Source: Candidatus Thermoplasmatota archaeon
Lineage (GTDB): Archaea > Thermoplasmatota > E2 > UBA202 > DSCA01
NCBI GenBank assembly: GCA_034660695.1
Contig: JAYEJS010000075.1
Coordinates: 1-34,003 of the forward strand
DNA length: 34,003 nucleotides
Direction: 5' to 3'
Shown: positions 25,304 to 33,074 of the stretch, piece by piece
Layout of the letters: each line of letters begins with the position of its first letter
Position numbering within the stretch: position 1 is the first letter of the stretch
Program-made: the position numbers and the translations under genes
Notes under the pieces: model-generated
Database searches by the model: none
Seen by the model: only the letters and a program-made list of their open reading frames with translations
What the model was told of the DNA's origin: nothing

Positions 25304-25938
25304 ACTCTTCTGAATCCTCGCCGGGTGTATGAAGATAATGCCATTACGGAGGATTTCAGAGGCCTTATTATTGATGGAGCCCCTCCAGTTTTTGTCCTCT
25401 TTTTCAATATTTCTTCGATGACATCATCAACACTTTCGGCATCTGCCGTCGTATAGCCTTTTCCCACTTCCCATGCATAGTGTGCATCGCTTCCGCCGGT
25501 TTCCGGAAGTTTCATTGTTTTTGCAAGTTTTCCTGCCCTTTTATTCTGACTGGGGAAACTTCTCGCATTAAAAGTTTCTATTCCATCCAGTTTCAGCCCA
25601 TCAAAATTTTTTATCGCCCCTGAAAATATGCGGCAAGGATGGGGTAAAATTGCTATTCCGCCCTTGTCATGTATTTCCTCAATAGATTCCTCTACTTTTC
25701 TACCCTTTATCTCTTCCCTCATTCCAAGTCCAAGCAGATGCCCCCTGTCGGTGGATATCTCAGTTCCGGGAATTATAATAAATTCGTCTAAATCATATCT
25801 TTTCAGCGCCCCTTTCATTGTATTGTGATCGGTTATCGCCATCCCCCTGAAACCTTTCTTTTTTAAAATTCCGGCCATTTTCTCGGGCTTTTCATGTCCA
25901 TCATCGGAATAATATGTATGAACGTGCAGGTCAAACAT
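25300..25938 (-). CDS. PHP-domain metal-dependent phosphoesterase
   Basis: The 212-residue protein carries the PHP metal ligands: HVHTYYSDDG at the N-terminus, ITDHNT, GTEIS, LPHPCRIF and GGSDAHYA. This fits a trinuclear-metal phosphoesterase of the PHP superfamily, alone and not fused to a polymerase. The substrate is unknown; relatives hydrolyse small phosphate esters or oligonucleotides. The ATG start is clear, and the gene is convergent with porB. Confidence 0.85.
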   Translation of the reverse strand: MFDLHVHTYYSDDGHEKPEKMAGILKKKGFRGMAITDHNTMKGALKRYDLDEFIIIPGTEISTDRGHLLGLGMREEIKGRKVEESIEEIHDKGGIAILPHPCRIFSGAIKNFDGLKLDGIETFNARSFPSQNKRAGKLAKTMKLPETGGSDAHYAWEVGKGYTTADAESVDDVIEEILKKRTKTGGAPSIIRPLKSSVMALSSYTRRGFRRV

Positions 25939-25982
25939 TGTGGAATAATGAGGAAGAGCTATTTAATCCCTTTTAGCGTGGC

Positions 25983-26915
25983 TTAAGCATGATATCTTAT
26001 GACGGCAAGGTCGGCAGGTCTCCCCTCGTATTCTATGATGCGCATCGATGCCTCTATTTCTCTTATTTTTCCATCCTTGGAAATAAGCTTATATCTGACT
26101 ATGGATGGGACATCTTTTCCTTCAATTCTCTTTCTGTAATTCTCTTCGACTCTCTTTTTGTCTTCCGGGGCGACAATATCTAAAAAATTTATCCCCGTTA
26201 ACTCTTCAGTTGAATAGCCAGTAGCCCTGCATTGCCCACCCGCAAACTTTATTTTTCCGTCTTGAAGTACGGTTATGGCATCACACATTTCAGTTAAAAT
26301 GAGTGAATAGAGTTCTCTCTCTTTTTTCAGCCTTGCCTCTACCATCTTCCTCGCAGTAATGTCTTTTCCAATGCCGATATACTTTTCAACTTTTCCACGT
26401 TTCTTTATTGTTCCGACAGCCAGTATAAAATCTAGGGCTTTTCCATCTCTTCTTAGCAGTTTAATTTCATAATTTTTTACAAAACTCCTGCTATTAATGT
26501 ATTCCATCATTTCATTCATTTCACGTTCATCCGAAAATATTGTGGATATGTTCTCATCGAGAAGTTCCTCCTTCCTGCTGTACCCAAGGCTATCCACGGT
26601 TTCATCATTGCAGTTAATTATCCTGCCATCAGGTGATATGATAAAAGCAGGAGCTTTCAAATTTTCAAATATTTGCCGATATTCTCCCCCATTGGTAGAT
26701 GCTGCCAGTTCTATCTTTTTTAATAGCTCCCCAAAATCTATCTGCTGGAGGAGTGCCTCCCTTCTTTCCATTCTCACGTTGGAAACATGGATGCGAATCG
26801 CTTCCTTGCAAAACTCTGCAATGCTTGAATACCCCAATTCTGGTTTTCTATTTACCTTTTTTTGCAGTTCGTCATGCAATTCTCGTGGAACAGATATTAT
26901 ACTGTATTTTGACAT
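25983..26915 (-). CDS. RHH-PAS-PAS one-component sensor-regulator
   Basis: The 310-residue protein joins a ribbon-helix-helix DNA-binding domain (residues 1-50, beta strand YSIISVP, helices from PRELHDELQ and YSSIAEFCKEAI) to two PAS domains. The PAS domains are at about 80-195 (PAFIISPDGRIINCNDETV ... IGIGKDITARK) and 205-310 (AITVLQDGKIKFAGGQCRATGYS). It has no kinase or ATPase part, so the PAS domains probably control DNA binding directly. An upstream in-frame start at 26972 lies within the promoter; the ATG at 26915 fits the RHH start and a TATA box at 26942-26956. Two 17-bp operator-like sites lie just upstream, which suggests autoregulation. Confidence 0.85.
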   Translation of the reverse strand: MSKYSIISVPRELHDELQKKVNRKPELGYSSIAEFCKEAIRIHVSNVRMERREALLQQIDFGELLKKIELAASTNGGEYRQIFENLKAPAFIISPDGRIINCNDETVDSLGYSRKEELLDENISTIFSDEREMNEMMEYINSRSFVKNYEIKLLRRDGKALDFILAVGTIKKRGKVEKYIGIGKDITARKMVEARLKKERELYSLILTEMCDAITVLQDGKIKFAGGQCRATGYSTEELTGINFLDIVAPEDKKRVEENYRKRIEGKDVPSIVRYKLISKDGKIREIEASMRIIEYEGRPADLAVIRYHA

Positions 26916-26941
26916 GCATATCGTGCACACATAATGTATTA

Positions 26942-26956
26942 CGTTATATATAAATT
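26942..26956 (-). promoter_or_regulatory. TATA box of the RHH-PAS regulator gene
   Basis: On the minus strand this reads AATTTATATATAACG, centred about 33 nt before the ATG at 26915, giving a short leader. Confidence 0.55.
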
Positions 26957-26957
26957 G

Positions 26958-26993
26958 TTGTGCTATGAGCACAATTTTGTGTTATCACGACAA
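26958..26993. promoter_or_regulatory. Two tandem 17-bp operator-like palindromes
   Basis: TTGTGCTATGAGCACAA (26958-26974) is a perfect palindrome with 7-bp arms. TTGTGTTATCACGACAA (26977-26993) is a related copy that matches 13 of 17 positions. Their starts are 19 bp apart, and they abut the TATA/BRE region of the RHH-PAS gene. RHH proteins bind tandem palindromes cooperatively, so this is the likely operator. The second site reaches the position just after the metG stop codon. Confidence 0.65.
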
Positions 26994-29105
26994 TCAATGT
27001 ATAGGGGCGCCTTTCGCTACATTTCTGTCGAGTTTTATCGCTCCTTTTTTATCCCTTAAAATTTTTCTTTTGTATTCTACAAGTCCCTTTTCATTGACTT
27101 TCATATGAATTTTTTCAAACTCCTTGAAATCCACCACTTCTACTGGCTTCGGTTCTATTCCTTCAATGCCCACCCTTCCTCCAGGCTCATCATCTGGAAT
27201 GAGCAATGATGGTGTTCCATCATCGGCAGCGAGCAGCATTCCTTGAGATCGTATACCCCTTACCACGGCCGGTTTCAAATTTGCCACCATGACGATTTTT
27301 TTATCCTGCAACTGCTTTTTATCATACCATGGTTTTATGCCTGCCACAATCCTCCTTTTCCCAAGCTCCCCCACATCTATGTCAAGTGCATACAGTTTAT
27401 CGGCGGATGGATGTTCCCTGACTTTTACTATTTTTGCGATTCTTAAATCCAGTTCTGAGAACGGTTCTTCCATAACTATCTCCGCCAACTCCAGCTTTTT
27501 AAACAATGGTACGGGCTTTTCTAACTTTACTTTTTTTAGCTCCTTCAATCCTTCGTCCCATTTCTGGTCGTCTATATTTCCCTCATACCCGAGCATCTCC
27601 CATATTTTGTTTGCCGATTTTGGGATATAAGGCGCGGAGCATACCGCAAGAGCTTTTACTATTTTGAAGCATATGTGGAGAACGGTTGCACACCTTTCTC
27701 TATCACTTTTTATCAAATTCCACGGGGCTTGCTCATTTAAATATTGATTTCCGGCTTGAGCCAGTCCTATTATTCTTTTTATCCCTTCCTTGAATCGGCA
27801 TGCTTTTATCGACACTCCCACTTCTTCGACCGTTTTTACTATCTCCTCCTCTATTTTTTTGTCCACATCCCTTATCTTGCCTGCTTCAGGCATTTCCCCG
27901 AAATTTTTTTGGGTGAATGTTACAACTCTATGGATGAAATTTCCATAAGTGCCCACAAGTTCATTGTTGTTCTTTGCAACAAAATCTTCCCAGTTCCAAT
28001 CCGTATCATGTTTTTCCGGCATGTTTATTGAGAGGTAATACCTTATCGTGTCCACATCAAATTTTTTTAGCATATCTGGAATCCATATCCCTATGTCCCT
28101 CGACTTCGAAAATTGTTCTCCGGAAAAAGTGAGATACTCATTGGCGGGCACATCATAAGGCAGATTTAAATCACCATGCCCCATGAGCATTGCAGGCCAT
28201 ATTATTGTATGAAACGGTATATTATCCTTGGCCAGGAAATAATAATGCTTTGCATTTCCTGTCCACCATTCTTTCCATTTGTCCGGGTCATTTCTCATAA
28301 CAGCCCATTCCTTGGATGCAGACAAGTAGCCTATGACTGCTTCAAACCATACATAAATCCGTTTGTCCTCAAAACCTTCTAAAGGTATTCCTACGCCCCA
28401 TTCGAGGTCTCGCGTTATTGCCCTGTCATTAAGCCCGCCCTTTATCCAGTTTCTCGTGAATTTTATAACATTGTCTTTCCAGTAGCCTTTGTCTTCCAGC
28501 CAGCCCGCCAATTTATCCTCGAATTCAGAGAGTTTGAAGAAAAGGTGTTCCGTTTCTTTCGTGACCGGCGTGCCGCTGCATATCTTGCATTTCGGGTCTA
28601 TCAATTCCGATGATTCAAGCGTTTTCCCGCATTTGTCGCATTGATCTCCCCTCGCCTCCCCGCCGCAGTACGGGCATATTCCCTCAACATATCTGTCCGG
28701 CAAAAACCTTTCACAGTTTTCGCAGTATGGGGCAAGCATCTTTTTTCGGTAAACATGCCCATTTTCATAAAGGCGGAAAAAAAAATTCTGTACAACCTGC
28801 TTGTGAAATGCATTGCTTGTTCGGGAAAAATTTTCGAAAATTATGCCTAACTCCCTGATATTCTTCATATGCTGAGCATTGTATCTATCCGCAATTTCTT
28901 TGGGACGGACCCCCTCCTCTTCAGCAGTCAGTGTTATAGGCGTTCCATGTTCATCGCTTCCCGAAACCATGAGAACATCATTTCCAACCATCCTGTTGAA
29001 CCGTCCGAATATGTCGGCAGGAAGGAGGCAGCCGGCCAGCGTACCCAGATGTAATGGGCCATTTGCATACGGCCAGGCGACGCCTATGAATATGCGATCT
29101 TTCAT
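26994..29105 (-). CDS. metG: Methionyl-tRNA synthetase with C-terminal tRNA-binding domain
   Basis: The 703-residue class I synthetase has the HIGH-type motif PYANGPLHLG (12-21) and the KMSKS-type FSKSR (332-336). Four CxxC knuckles (Cys128/131, 144/147, 156/159, 173/176) mark the two-zinc archaeal form. A fused EMAP/Trbp111-like OB domain follows at about residues 545-650 (LDLRIAKIVKVREHPSADKLYALDIDVG). In many archaea this domain is a separate protein, but fusion is also common. An ATTTTAAATTTA element on the minus strand lies about 25 nt before the ATG. Confidence 0.96.
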   Translation of the reverse strand: MKDRIFIGVAWPYANGPLHLGTLAGCLLPADIFGRFNRMVGNDVLMVSGSDEHGTPITLTAEEEGVRPKEIADRYNAQHMKNIRELGIIFENFSRTSNAFHKQVVQNFFFRLYENGHVYRKKMLAPYCENCERFLPDRYVEGICPYCGGEARGDQCDKCGKTLESSELIDPKCKICSGTPVTKETEHLFFKLSEFEDKLAGWLEDKGYWKDNVIKFTRNWIKGGLNDRAITRDLEWGVGIPLEGFEDKRIYVWFEAVIGYLSASKEWAVMRNDPDKWKEWWTGNAKHYYFLAKDNIPFHTIIWPAMLMGHGDLNLPYDVPANEYLTFSGEQFSKSRDIGIWIPDMLKKFDVDTIRYYLSINMPEKHDTDWNWEDFVAKNNNELVGTYGNFIHRVVTFTQKNFGEMPEAGKIRDVDKKIEEEIVKTVEEVGVSIKACRFKEGIKRIIGLAQAGNQYLNEQAPWNLIKSDRERCATVLHICFKIVKALAVCSAPYIPKSANKIWEMLGYEGNIDDQKWDEGLKELKKVKLEKPVPLFKKLELAEIVMEEPFSELDLRIAKIVKVREHPSADKLYALDIDVGELGKRRIVAGIKPWYDKKQLQDKKIVMVANLKPAVVRGIRSQGMLLAADDGTPSLLIPDDEPGGRVGIEGIEPKPVEVVDFKEFEKIHMKVNEKGLVEYKRKILRDKKGAIKLDRNVAKGAPIH

Positions 29106-29176
29106 GTCCTGGTAATAAGAGGTAAATTTAAAATATGTCCGTAAGGTTTTAATAGCACCTCTGTATAGTGGAAATG

Positions 29177-29264
29177 AAATTAGTGCATCATCATGTTTAC
29201 AAATTCACTTAGTCGCTTTCGGGATCATTCAAGCATTTGCAGAATTTTCATGATGTACTATTTT
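29177..29264 (+). promoter_or_regulatory. Predicted long-stem structure in the dnaG leader
   Basis: Segment 29177-29191 pairs with 29250-29264 over about 14 of 15 positions, counting one G-U pair (core TAGTGCATCAT with ATGATGTACTA). The loop of 58 nt contains a smaller stem, GCTT...AAGC. The ribosome-binding site AAGGAG starts at 29265, immediately after the stem. It could be a regulatory leader or a small RNA; neither is shown. Confidence 0.4.
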
Positions 29265-29278
29265 AAGGAGTGATGAAA

Positions 29279-30454
29279 ATGTCAATAGATCCATCATCAG
29301 CAAAATATTTAATTAAAGCAAAAATAAAAGTAGACGGCGCTGTAGAAAAATCGGATGTCATAGGTGCAATATTCGGTCAGACCGAAGGCCTTATAGGCGA
29401 TAGTCTCGACCTCCGCGATTTGCAGAAGTCGGCAAGAGTCGGGCGCATCGAGGTCGATATGCACCAAAAAAATGGGAAAAGTGAAGGGACTCTTACCCTT
29501 ACCTCTGCGCTTGAAAAAGTGGAAACGGCAATAATAGCAGCGGGAATAGAGTCCGTTGATAGGATAGGCCCCTGCAAGGCAGAGATTAACATAGATAAGG
29601 TTGAGGACATAAGAATTTCCAAGAGAAAACATGTTATAGATAGGGCAAAGAATATACTTACAGGAATGATAAGCGAGGGCAGGGAAGAGATAGAAGATAT
29701 TGTGGAGACTATACGCCAATCTGTACAGGTTGAGGAAATAGAATATTACGGTAAAGATCGTCTACCTTCCGGACCGAATGTAAGCAAAAGCGATGGCATC
29801 ATTGTTGTTGAAGGAAGGAATGATGTGGTTAATTTACTAAAGCACGGGATAAAAAATACCATATCTGTTGAAGGTACCAGTGTCCCCCAGAGCATAGTTG
29901 ACCTGTGCACCGAAAAAATTGCCACAGCTTTTGTTGACGGAGACAGGGGCGGCGAACTAATACTTAAAGAGTTGCTTCAGGTTGCAGATATAGATTTTGT
30001 GGCAAGGGCGCCAAAGACCCGGGAAGTAGAAGAGTTGCCGTATAAACTTATAATGAAAGCCCTGAAGAATAAGATACCCGCGGAGCAATACATGGAGATG
30101 CATGGAATTGAGAGAAAAAATAATAGAGTCAATAAGAAAAAAAACAATAATGAAAGCGAACTCAGTGATAAGCAGAAAAATTACAAAAAATTACTTTCTG
30201 AAGTGAAAGGAACGCTTACAGCCATTCTTTTGAATAAAGATGGGACAGAGATTGACAGGGTGAAAGTGGATTCTCTGGTCAACACCCTGTCTAAAAATAA
30301 GGCCCATACGGTCATATTTGATGGCATAACAACACAGCGACTGATTGACACTGCATTTGATAGGGGCGTGAGCACAATAATTTCAACGAAAGAAGGAGAA
30401 ATATCAAAAATACCTACTTCCCTTACGATTATTACAGAGGATCGCATTAAGTAA
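29279..30454 (+). CDS. dnaG: Archaeal DnaG (TOPRIM) primase-like / exosome-associated protein
   Basis: The 391-residue protein has an N-terminal archaeal DnaG domain (AKYLIKAKIKVDGAVEKSDVIGAIFGQTEGLIGDSLDLRDLQ) and a TOPRIM domain. In the TOPRIM, Glu178 is in IIVVEGRNDV and Asp220/Asp222 are in FVDGDRGGE. The C-terminal part ends VIFDGITTQRLID...GVSTIIST. In archaea DnaG has primase activity in vitro and is a stable partner of the RNA exosome. The preferred ATG at 29279 has AAGGAG 8 nt upstream; ATG 29273 and GTG 29270 are alternatives. It is divergent from metG and 19 nt upstream of the cobO-type gene. Confidence 0.95.
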   Translation: MSIDPSSAKYLIKAKIKVDGAVEKSDVIGAIFGQTEGLIGDSLDLRDLQKSARVGRIEVDMHQKNGKSEGTLTLTSALEKVETAIIAAGIESVDRIGPCKAEINIDKVEDIRISKRKHVIDRAKNILTGMISEGREEIEDIVETIRQSVQVEEIEYYGKDRLPSGPNVSKSDGIIVVEGRNDVVNLLKHGIKNTISVEGTSVPQSIVDLCTEKIATAFVDGDRGGELILKELLQVADIDFVARAPKTREVEELPYKLIMKALKNKIPAEQYMEMHGIERKNNRVNKKKNNNESELSDKQKNYKKLLSEVKGTLTAILLNKDGTEIDRVKVDSLVNTLSKNKAHTVIFDGITTQRLIDTAFDRGVSTIISTKEGEISKIPTSLTIITEDRIK

Positions 30455-30473
30455 TGCGTTCAGATAAATCGAA

Positions 30474-30965
30474 ATGAAGGGACTTATTTATGTGTATACG
30501 GGCGATGGCAAGGGAAAAACCACAGCAGCCATAGGTACTGCCATCCGTGCCGTAGGCCACGGAAAAAGAGCTGTTTTAATCCAATTTTTAAAAAAGGGGG
30601 ATTATGGGGAAATTAAAGCGTCCATTCTCGAGGTATATCAGTTCGGACGCAAGCAGTTTGTTTTAAAACCTACTGAGAAAGACCATGAGCTGGCTGAAAA
30701 AGCCCTAAAATTTGCAGAAAAAATTTTGGAGGAAAAACCCTTCCTGCTTATTCTTGATGAAGTGAATGTTGCAGTCTCAATGGGGCTGATTAATACAAGG
30801 AACGTGATAGACATGGTGAAAAAAAGGGGTGAGACAAATATTATACTGACGGGAAGAGGTGCTCCGGAGGAATTCATAGAAATCGCAGACTTGGTAACAG
30901 AAATGAAAAAAATAAAACATCCATTTGATGAAGGCGTTAAAGGAAAAGAAGGACTGGAATACTAG
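30474..30965 (+). CDS. cobO: Cob(I)yrinic acid a,c-diamide adenosyltransferase (CobO/CobA/BtuR type)
   Basis: The 163-residue protein begins with the P-loop YVYTGDGKGKTTAAIGTAIRA, then VLIQFLKKGDYGE, LLILDEVNVAVSMGLI and NIILTGRGAPEEFIEIADLVTEM. This is the full CobA/CobO signature. The enzyme transfers the adenosyl group of ATP to the corrinoid cobalt, which makes coenzyme B12 forms. It probably shares the dnaG transcript. No other cobalamin genes are near, so a salvage role is possible. Confidence 0.92.
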   Translation: MKGLIYVYTGDGKGKTTAAIGTAIRAVGHGKRAVLIQFLKKGDYGEIKASILEVYQFGRKQFVLKPTEKDHELAEKALKFAEKILEEKPFLLILDEVNVAVSMGLINTRNVIDMVKKRGETNIILTGRGAPEEFIEIADLVTEMKKIKHPFDEGVKGKEGLEY

Positions 30966-30976
30966 ACAGATTACAC

Positions 30977-31882
30977 TTACAGAAGTTCTGCAACCTCATC
31001 GACGATATCTACTTTCTCCTTAAATCTCTCCACTTTCTTCTTCATTTTCTTTTTCCTCTCGTCAAAAAACTTTATGCCTTCCAGAGCTTTTATCACCCCG
31101 GATACATTTGCATTCCTAAAAATTTCCACCTTCCTTCCATCAACATTTCCCGCTATATTGCATAACCCAATTTTGATAAAACCACCTTCTACATTTCCCT
31201 CAACCTTTACGCCATCCTCCAATGTTACATCGCCCGAAGATTTTAAAGAGCCATGTATGGCACTTCCTTTCCCTACAAATATACTTCCCTTTACTTTATG
31301 GTTTCCAGTTATAACACAATCTTTGCCCACATGAAGCCTGCCGTTTATTATGGCATCGCTTCCTACAGAGGAGCCGTTCGGCAGGAAAAAGTATTTTTCA
31401 GAAATGGATATTATGTCATTATTATTTTCAAGTTCCTGCAAGATACGTTCGACCTCCTTGCTGTGCCCTCTTTTTATGAGCTCCAGGATGTAAAGAAGCA
31501 CGTATATAACCATTGGTATTGGACTTCTTATGTTTATCCATCCCTTTGCCTCGAACCCATCTCGTATTTCAACATTATCCCCGACATCCAGGTCTCCTTT
31601 AAGGGACAGATTTCCATTTATTTTTGTTCCGTCAGCGATGTATGCATTTGCCCCGCAAGAGACATCCCCCTCTATTGCCGAGAAAAGGTCCATTCGCACA
31701 TCGCCTTTTGTAATTATATGCCCATTTATTTTTGTTCTCTCGCCAGCAAAAAATCTTTCGGATTCGACATTGAAATCTACTATACAGGAATTTCCTATCA
31801 CGGCATCTCCATCCACCTTTATTGTTCCATCATCGAATTTTGTCCCATCCGGTATGATGTATGCCCTTCTATCAAATCCCAT
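30977..31882 (-). CDS. Bactofilin-like polymer-forming protein with two beta-helical domains
   Basis: The 301-residue protein is built of short hexapeptide-like repeats: GTKINGNLSLKGDLDVGDNVEI, GSDAIINGRLHVGKDCVITGNHKVKGSIFVGKGSAIHGSLKS. They form two parallel beta-helical blocks (about residues 8-115 and 170-270). A helical segment of about 50 residues (IPMVIYVLLYILELIKRGHSKEVERILQELEN) separates them; its first part is hydrophobic enough to touch the membrane. A lysine-rich helix ends the protein. This matches the DUF583/bactofilin group of polymerising scaffold proteins; the cellular role in archaea is not established. Confidence 0.75.
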   Translation of the reverse strand: MGFDRRAYIIPDGTKFDDGTIKVDGDAVIGNSCIVDFNVESERFFAGERTKINGHIITKGDVRMDLFSAIEGDVSCGANAYIADGTKINGNLSLKGDLDVGDNVEIRDGFEAKGWINIRSPIPMVIYVLLYILELIKRGHSKEVERILQELENNNDIISISEKYFFLPNGSSVGSDAIINGRLHVGKDCVITGNHKVKGSIFVGKGSAIHGSLKSSGDVTLEDGVKVEGNVEGGFIKIGLCNIAGNVDGRKVEIFRNANVSGVIKALEGIKFFDERKKKMKKKVERFKEKVDIVDEVAELL

Positions 31883-32269
31883 CCAGATTGTAATATATGA
31901 GGGGATATAAAGAATGTACTATTTTTTTTCACAGAATGATGAGAACAGAAGCAATGGCATAAATTTTCAACAAAAATATAGATGCAAAGAAATATGAAAA
32001 GCCTCGAATTCTGGACGAATTCACGGGCTTTTGGATACGTAGGTCTCATATTTTGGATAAGACTGAAGATAGGGGTATAATGGAGTAATGGAGTAGGAGA
32101 TGGGAATGGAATAACAGTACTTCCACAAGTAAGATAGGATGATTTTTATTTCTGCTCTTGTTGGAAGTATCAGATCAAAGAAATAACGAAAAGGAAAAGA
32201 GTTCTAAGAATGTTATACGCCCCGAAGGGTCGGAGCGAATGTAAGTGAGCGGAGAAGTCCCAAGAACGC
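31883..32269. other. Gene-free stretch at the border of the cassette region
   Basis: No credible coding frame is visible. The stretch holds a strong hairpin at 31997-32032 (AAAAGCC...GAATTC pairing with GAATTC...GGCTTTT). It also has a 12-bp inverted repeat, TACTTCCACAAG (32118-32129) with CTTGTTGGAAGTA (32157-32169). The cassette-boundary motifs AAATAACG (32181-32188) and GTTATACG (32212-32219) follow. The hairpin may terminate transcripts; the rest looks like a degraded end of the array. Confidence 0.6.
32181..32219. repeat. Short attC-like boundary at the left end of the cassette array
   Basis: AAATAACG and GTTATACG face each other 23 nt apart. GTTATACG is the exact complement of the CGTATAAC box at 32885-32892, at the other end of the toxin-antitoxin cassette. 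It lacks the long conserved body of the two sites further right, so it may be a degenerate attC or an attI-like boundary. Confidence 0.4.
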
Positions 32270-32270
32270 C
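32259..32270 (+). repeat. Left member of the cassette 1 inverted repeat
   Basis: CCCAAGAACGCC is the exact reverse complement of GGCGTTCTTGGG at 32869-32880. The pair flanks the toxin-antitoxin cassette and is not found at the other cassette. Confidence 0.85.
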
Positions 32271-32605
32271 TATTTTCTAATGAGGTTATCAATGATGTTT
32301 ACTACTTCAGTGTATTGTTTATCTTTTATCATACAGATTTTTTTAAGAATTTGTGCCTTACTTGCTGTGAAAATCATGTTTGCACGAATATAACTATCAA
32401 TTTGAAGGTTTCCATCAATAGTGTTGTTTTGCTTGATTTCAACACAATATTTATCCTTCCGAATTTTTTTAGAGGTGATTTGGCATAAAAGAATGTCTTC
32501 ACCCATTTCATCAGATATGACAAGGGTGGGGCGAAGTTTCCTATTACTTAAATCAGTGTATGGAAACAGAAATAACACTATATCTCCTTTTGTAAATGTG
32601 CCCAC
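32270..32605 (-). CDS. PemK/MazF-family toxin
   Basis: The 111-residue protein has the PemK/MazF opening KGDIVLFLFPYTDLSNRKLRPTLVIS followed by LLCQITS and a C-terminal helix ending VVNIIDNLIRK. Family members are mRNA-cleaving ribonucleases kept in check by a small antitoxin. The gene overlaps the upstream RHH gene by 28 nt, which is a normal toxin-antitoxin arrangement. It lies inside a cassette bounded by CCCAAGAACGCC/GGCGTTCTTGGG repeats. Confidence 0.85.
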   Translation of the reverse strand: MGTFTKGDIVLFLFPYTDLSNRKLRPTLVISDEMGEDILLCQITSKKIRKDKYCVEIKQNNTIDGNLQIDSYIRANMIFTASKAQILKKICMIKDKQYTEVVNIIDNLIRK

Positions 32606-32826
32606 GCTTCATCCTCCTCGGGTGAAAGCCAGTATCGAGCAAGTGACTCTTCGCTTGCTAAATAGGTGGAAAAACCTCCAAAGGCTCCAGTTTCACCTTC
32701 AAATAACCTTTCTCTTATGAGTTCTCTGATAAAATTCTGCAAAGTATCAAATCCATGGGTTTCTGCATAGACCTTTGCAGATGAATATATCCTATCAGAC
32801 AACTTAAGACTTATTTGCGTACCCAT
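32578..32826 (-). CDS. Ribbon-helix-helix antitoxin
   Basis: The 82-residue protein starts MGTQISLKLSDRIYSSAKVYAE, an RHH DNA-binding domain, with helix 2 in DTLQNFIRELIRERLF. It ends in a more variable acidic part, YWLSPEEDEAWAHLQKEI, that would bind the toxin. The frame is open far upstream to 33078, but that extension translates the attC-like repeat and is not coding. The ATG at 32826 has a TATA-like AAATTTAAATATC at about 32848-32860, so the cassette carries its own promoter. Confidence 0.8.
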   Translation of the reverse strand: MGTQISLKLSDRIYSSAKVYAETHGFDTLQNFIRELIRERLFEGETGAFGGFSTYLASEESLARYWLSPEEDEAWAHLQKEI

Positions 32827-32868
32827 GAATACACATATGTACAATATGATATTTAAATTTATCGTACA

Positions 32869-32880
32869 GGCGTTCTTGGG
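32869..32880 (+). repeat. Right member of the cassette 1 inverted repeat
   Basis: GGCGTTCTTGGG is the exact reverse complement of 32259-32270. It lies four bases before the CGTATAAC box of the attC-like site. Confidence 0.85.
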
Positions 32881-32884
32881 GTTG

Positions 32885-33025
32885 CGTATAACGTTTTCGG
32901 GGATATACGACGTTGCGACCGAAGGGAGGAATGTCCCGAAGGGCGGGGCGTCAGCCCGCAGCGTATATCCACCTGTTATATGACCGAGTCGAAGGCGAGG
33001 CAAGGCACGAAGTGTCGCAGAGTTG
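32885..33025. repeat. attC-like recombination-site repeat, copy 1
   Basis: The outer boxes CGTATAAC (32885-32892) and GTTATATG (32975-32982) face each other. The inner boxes GGATATACG (32901-32909) and CGTATATCC (32962-32970) are perfect complements. The arms are of unequal length, and the centre is a GC-rich hairpin region. This is the R''-L''...L'-R' layout of integron attC sites. The stretch 32931-33025, including a 43-nt tail after the last box, matches 33645-33739 at 94 of 95 positions. Confidence 0.7.
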
Positions 33026-33031
33026 GCACAC
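33023..33031 (+). repeat. Left member of the cassette 2 inverted repeat
   Basis: TTGGCACAC is the reverse complement of GTGTGCCAA at 33594-33602. Together they bound the cassette that carries the zinc-rich protein gene. Confidence 0.75.
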
Positions 33032-33074
33032 GAGAGATTGGGATTACCCATGTCCCGATCCCTTTTCTTTCTTT

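Noticed and set aside
29155-29278. C/D box small RNA upstream of dnaG
   Set aside because: ATGATGA-like C boxes occur on the minus strand, but there is no matching CTGA D box at a suitable distance.
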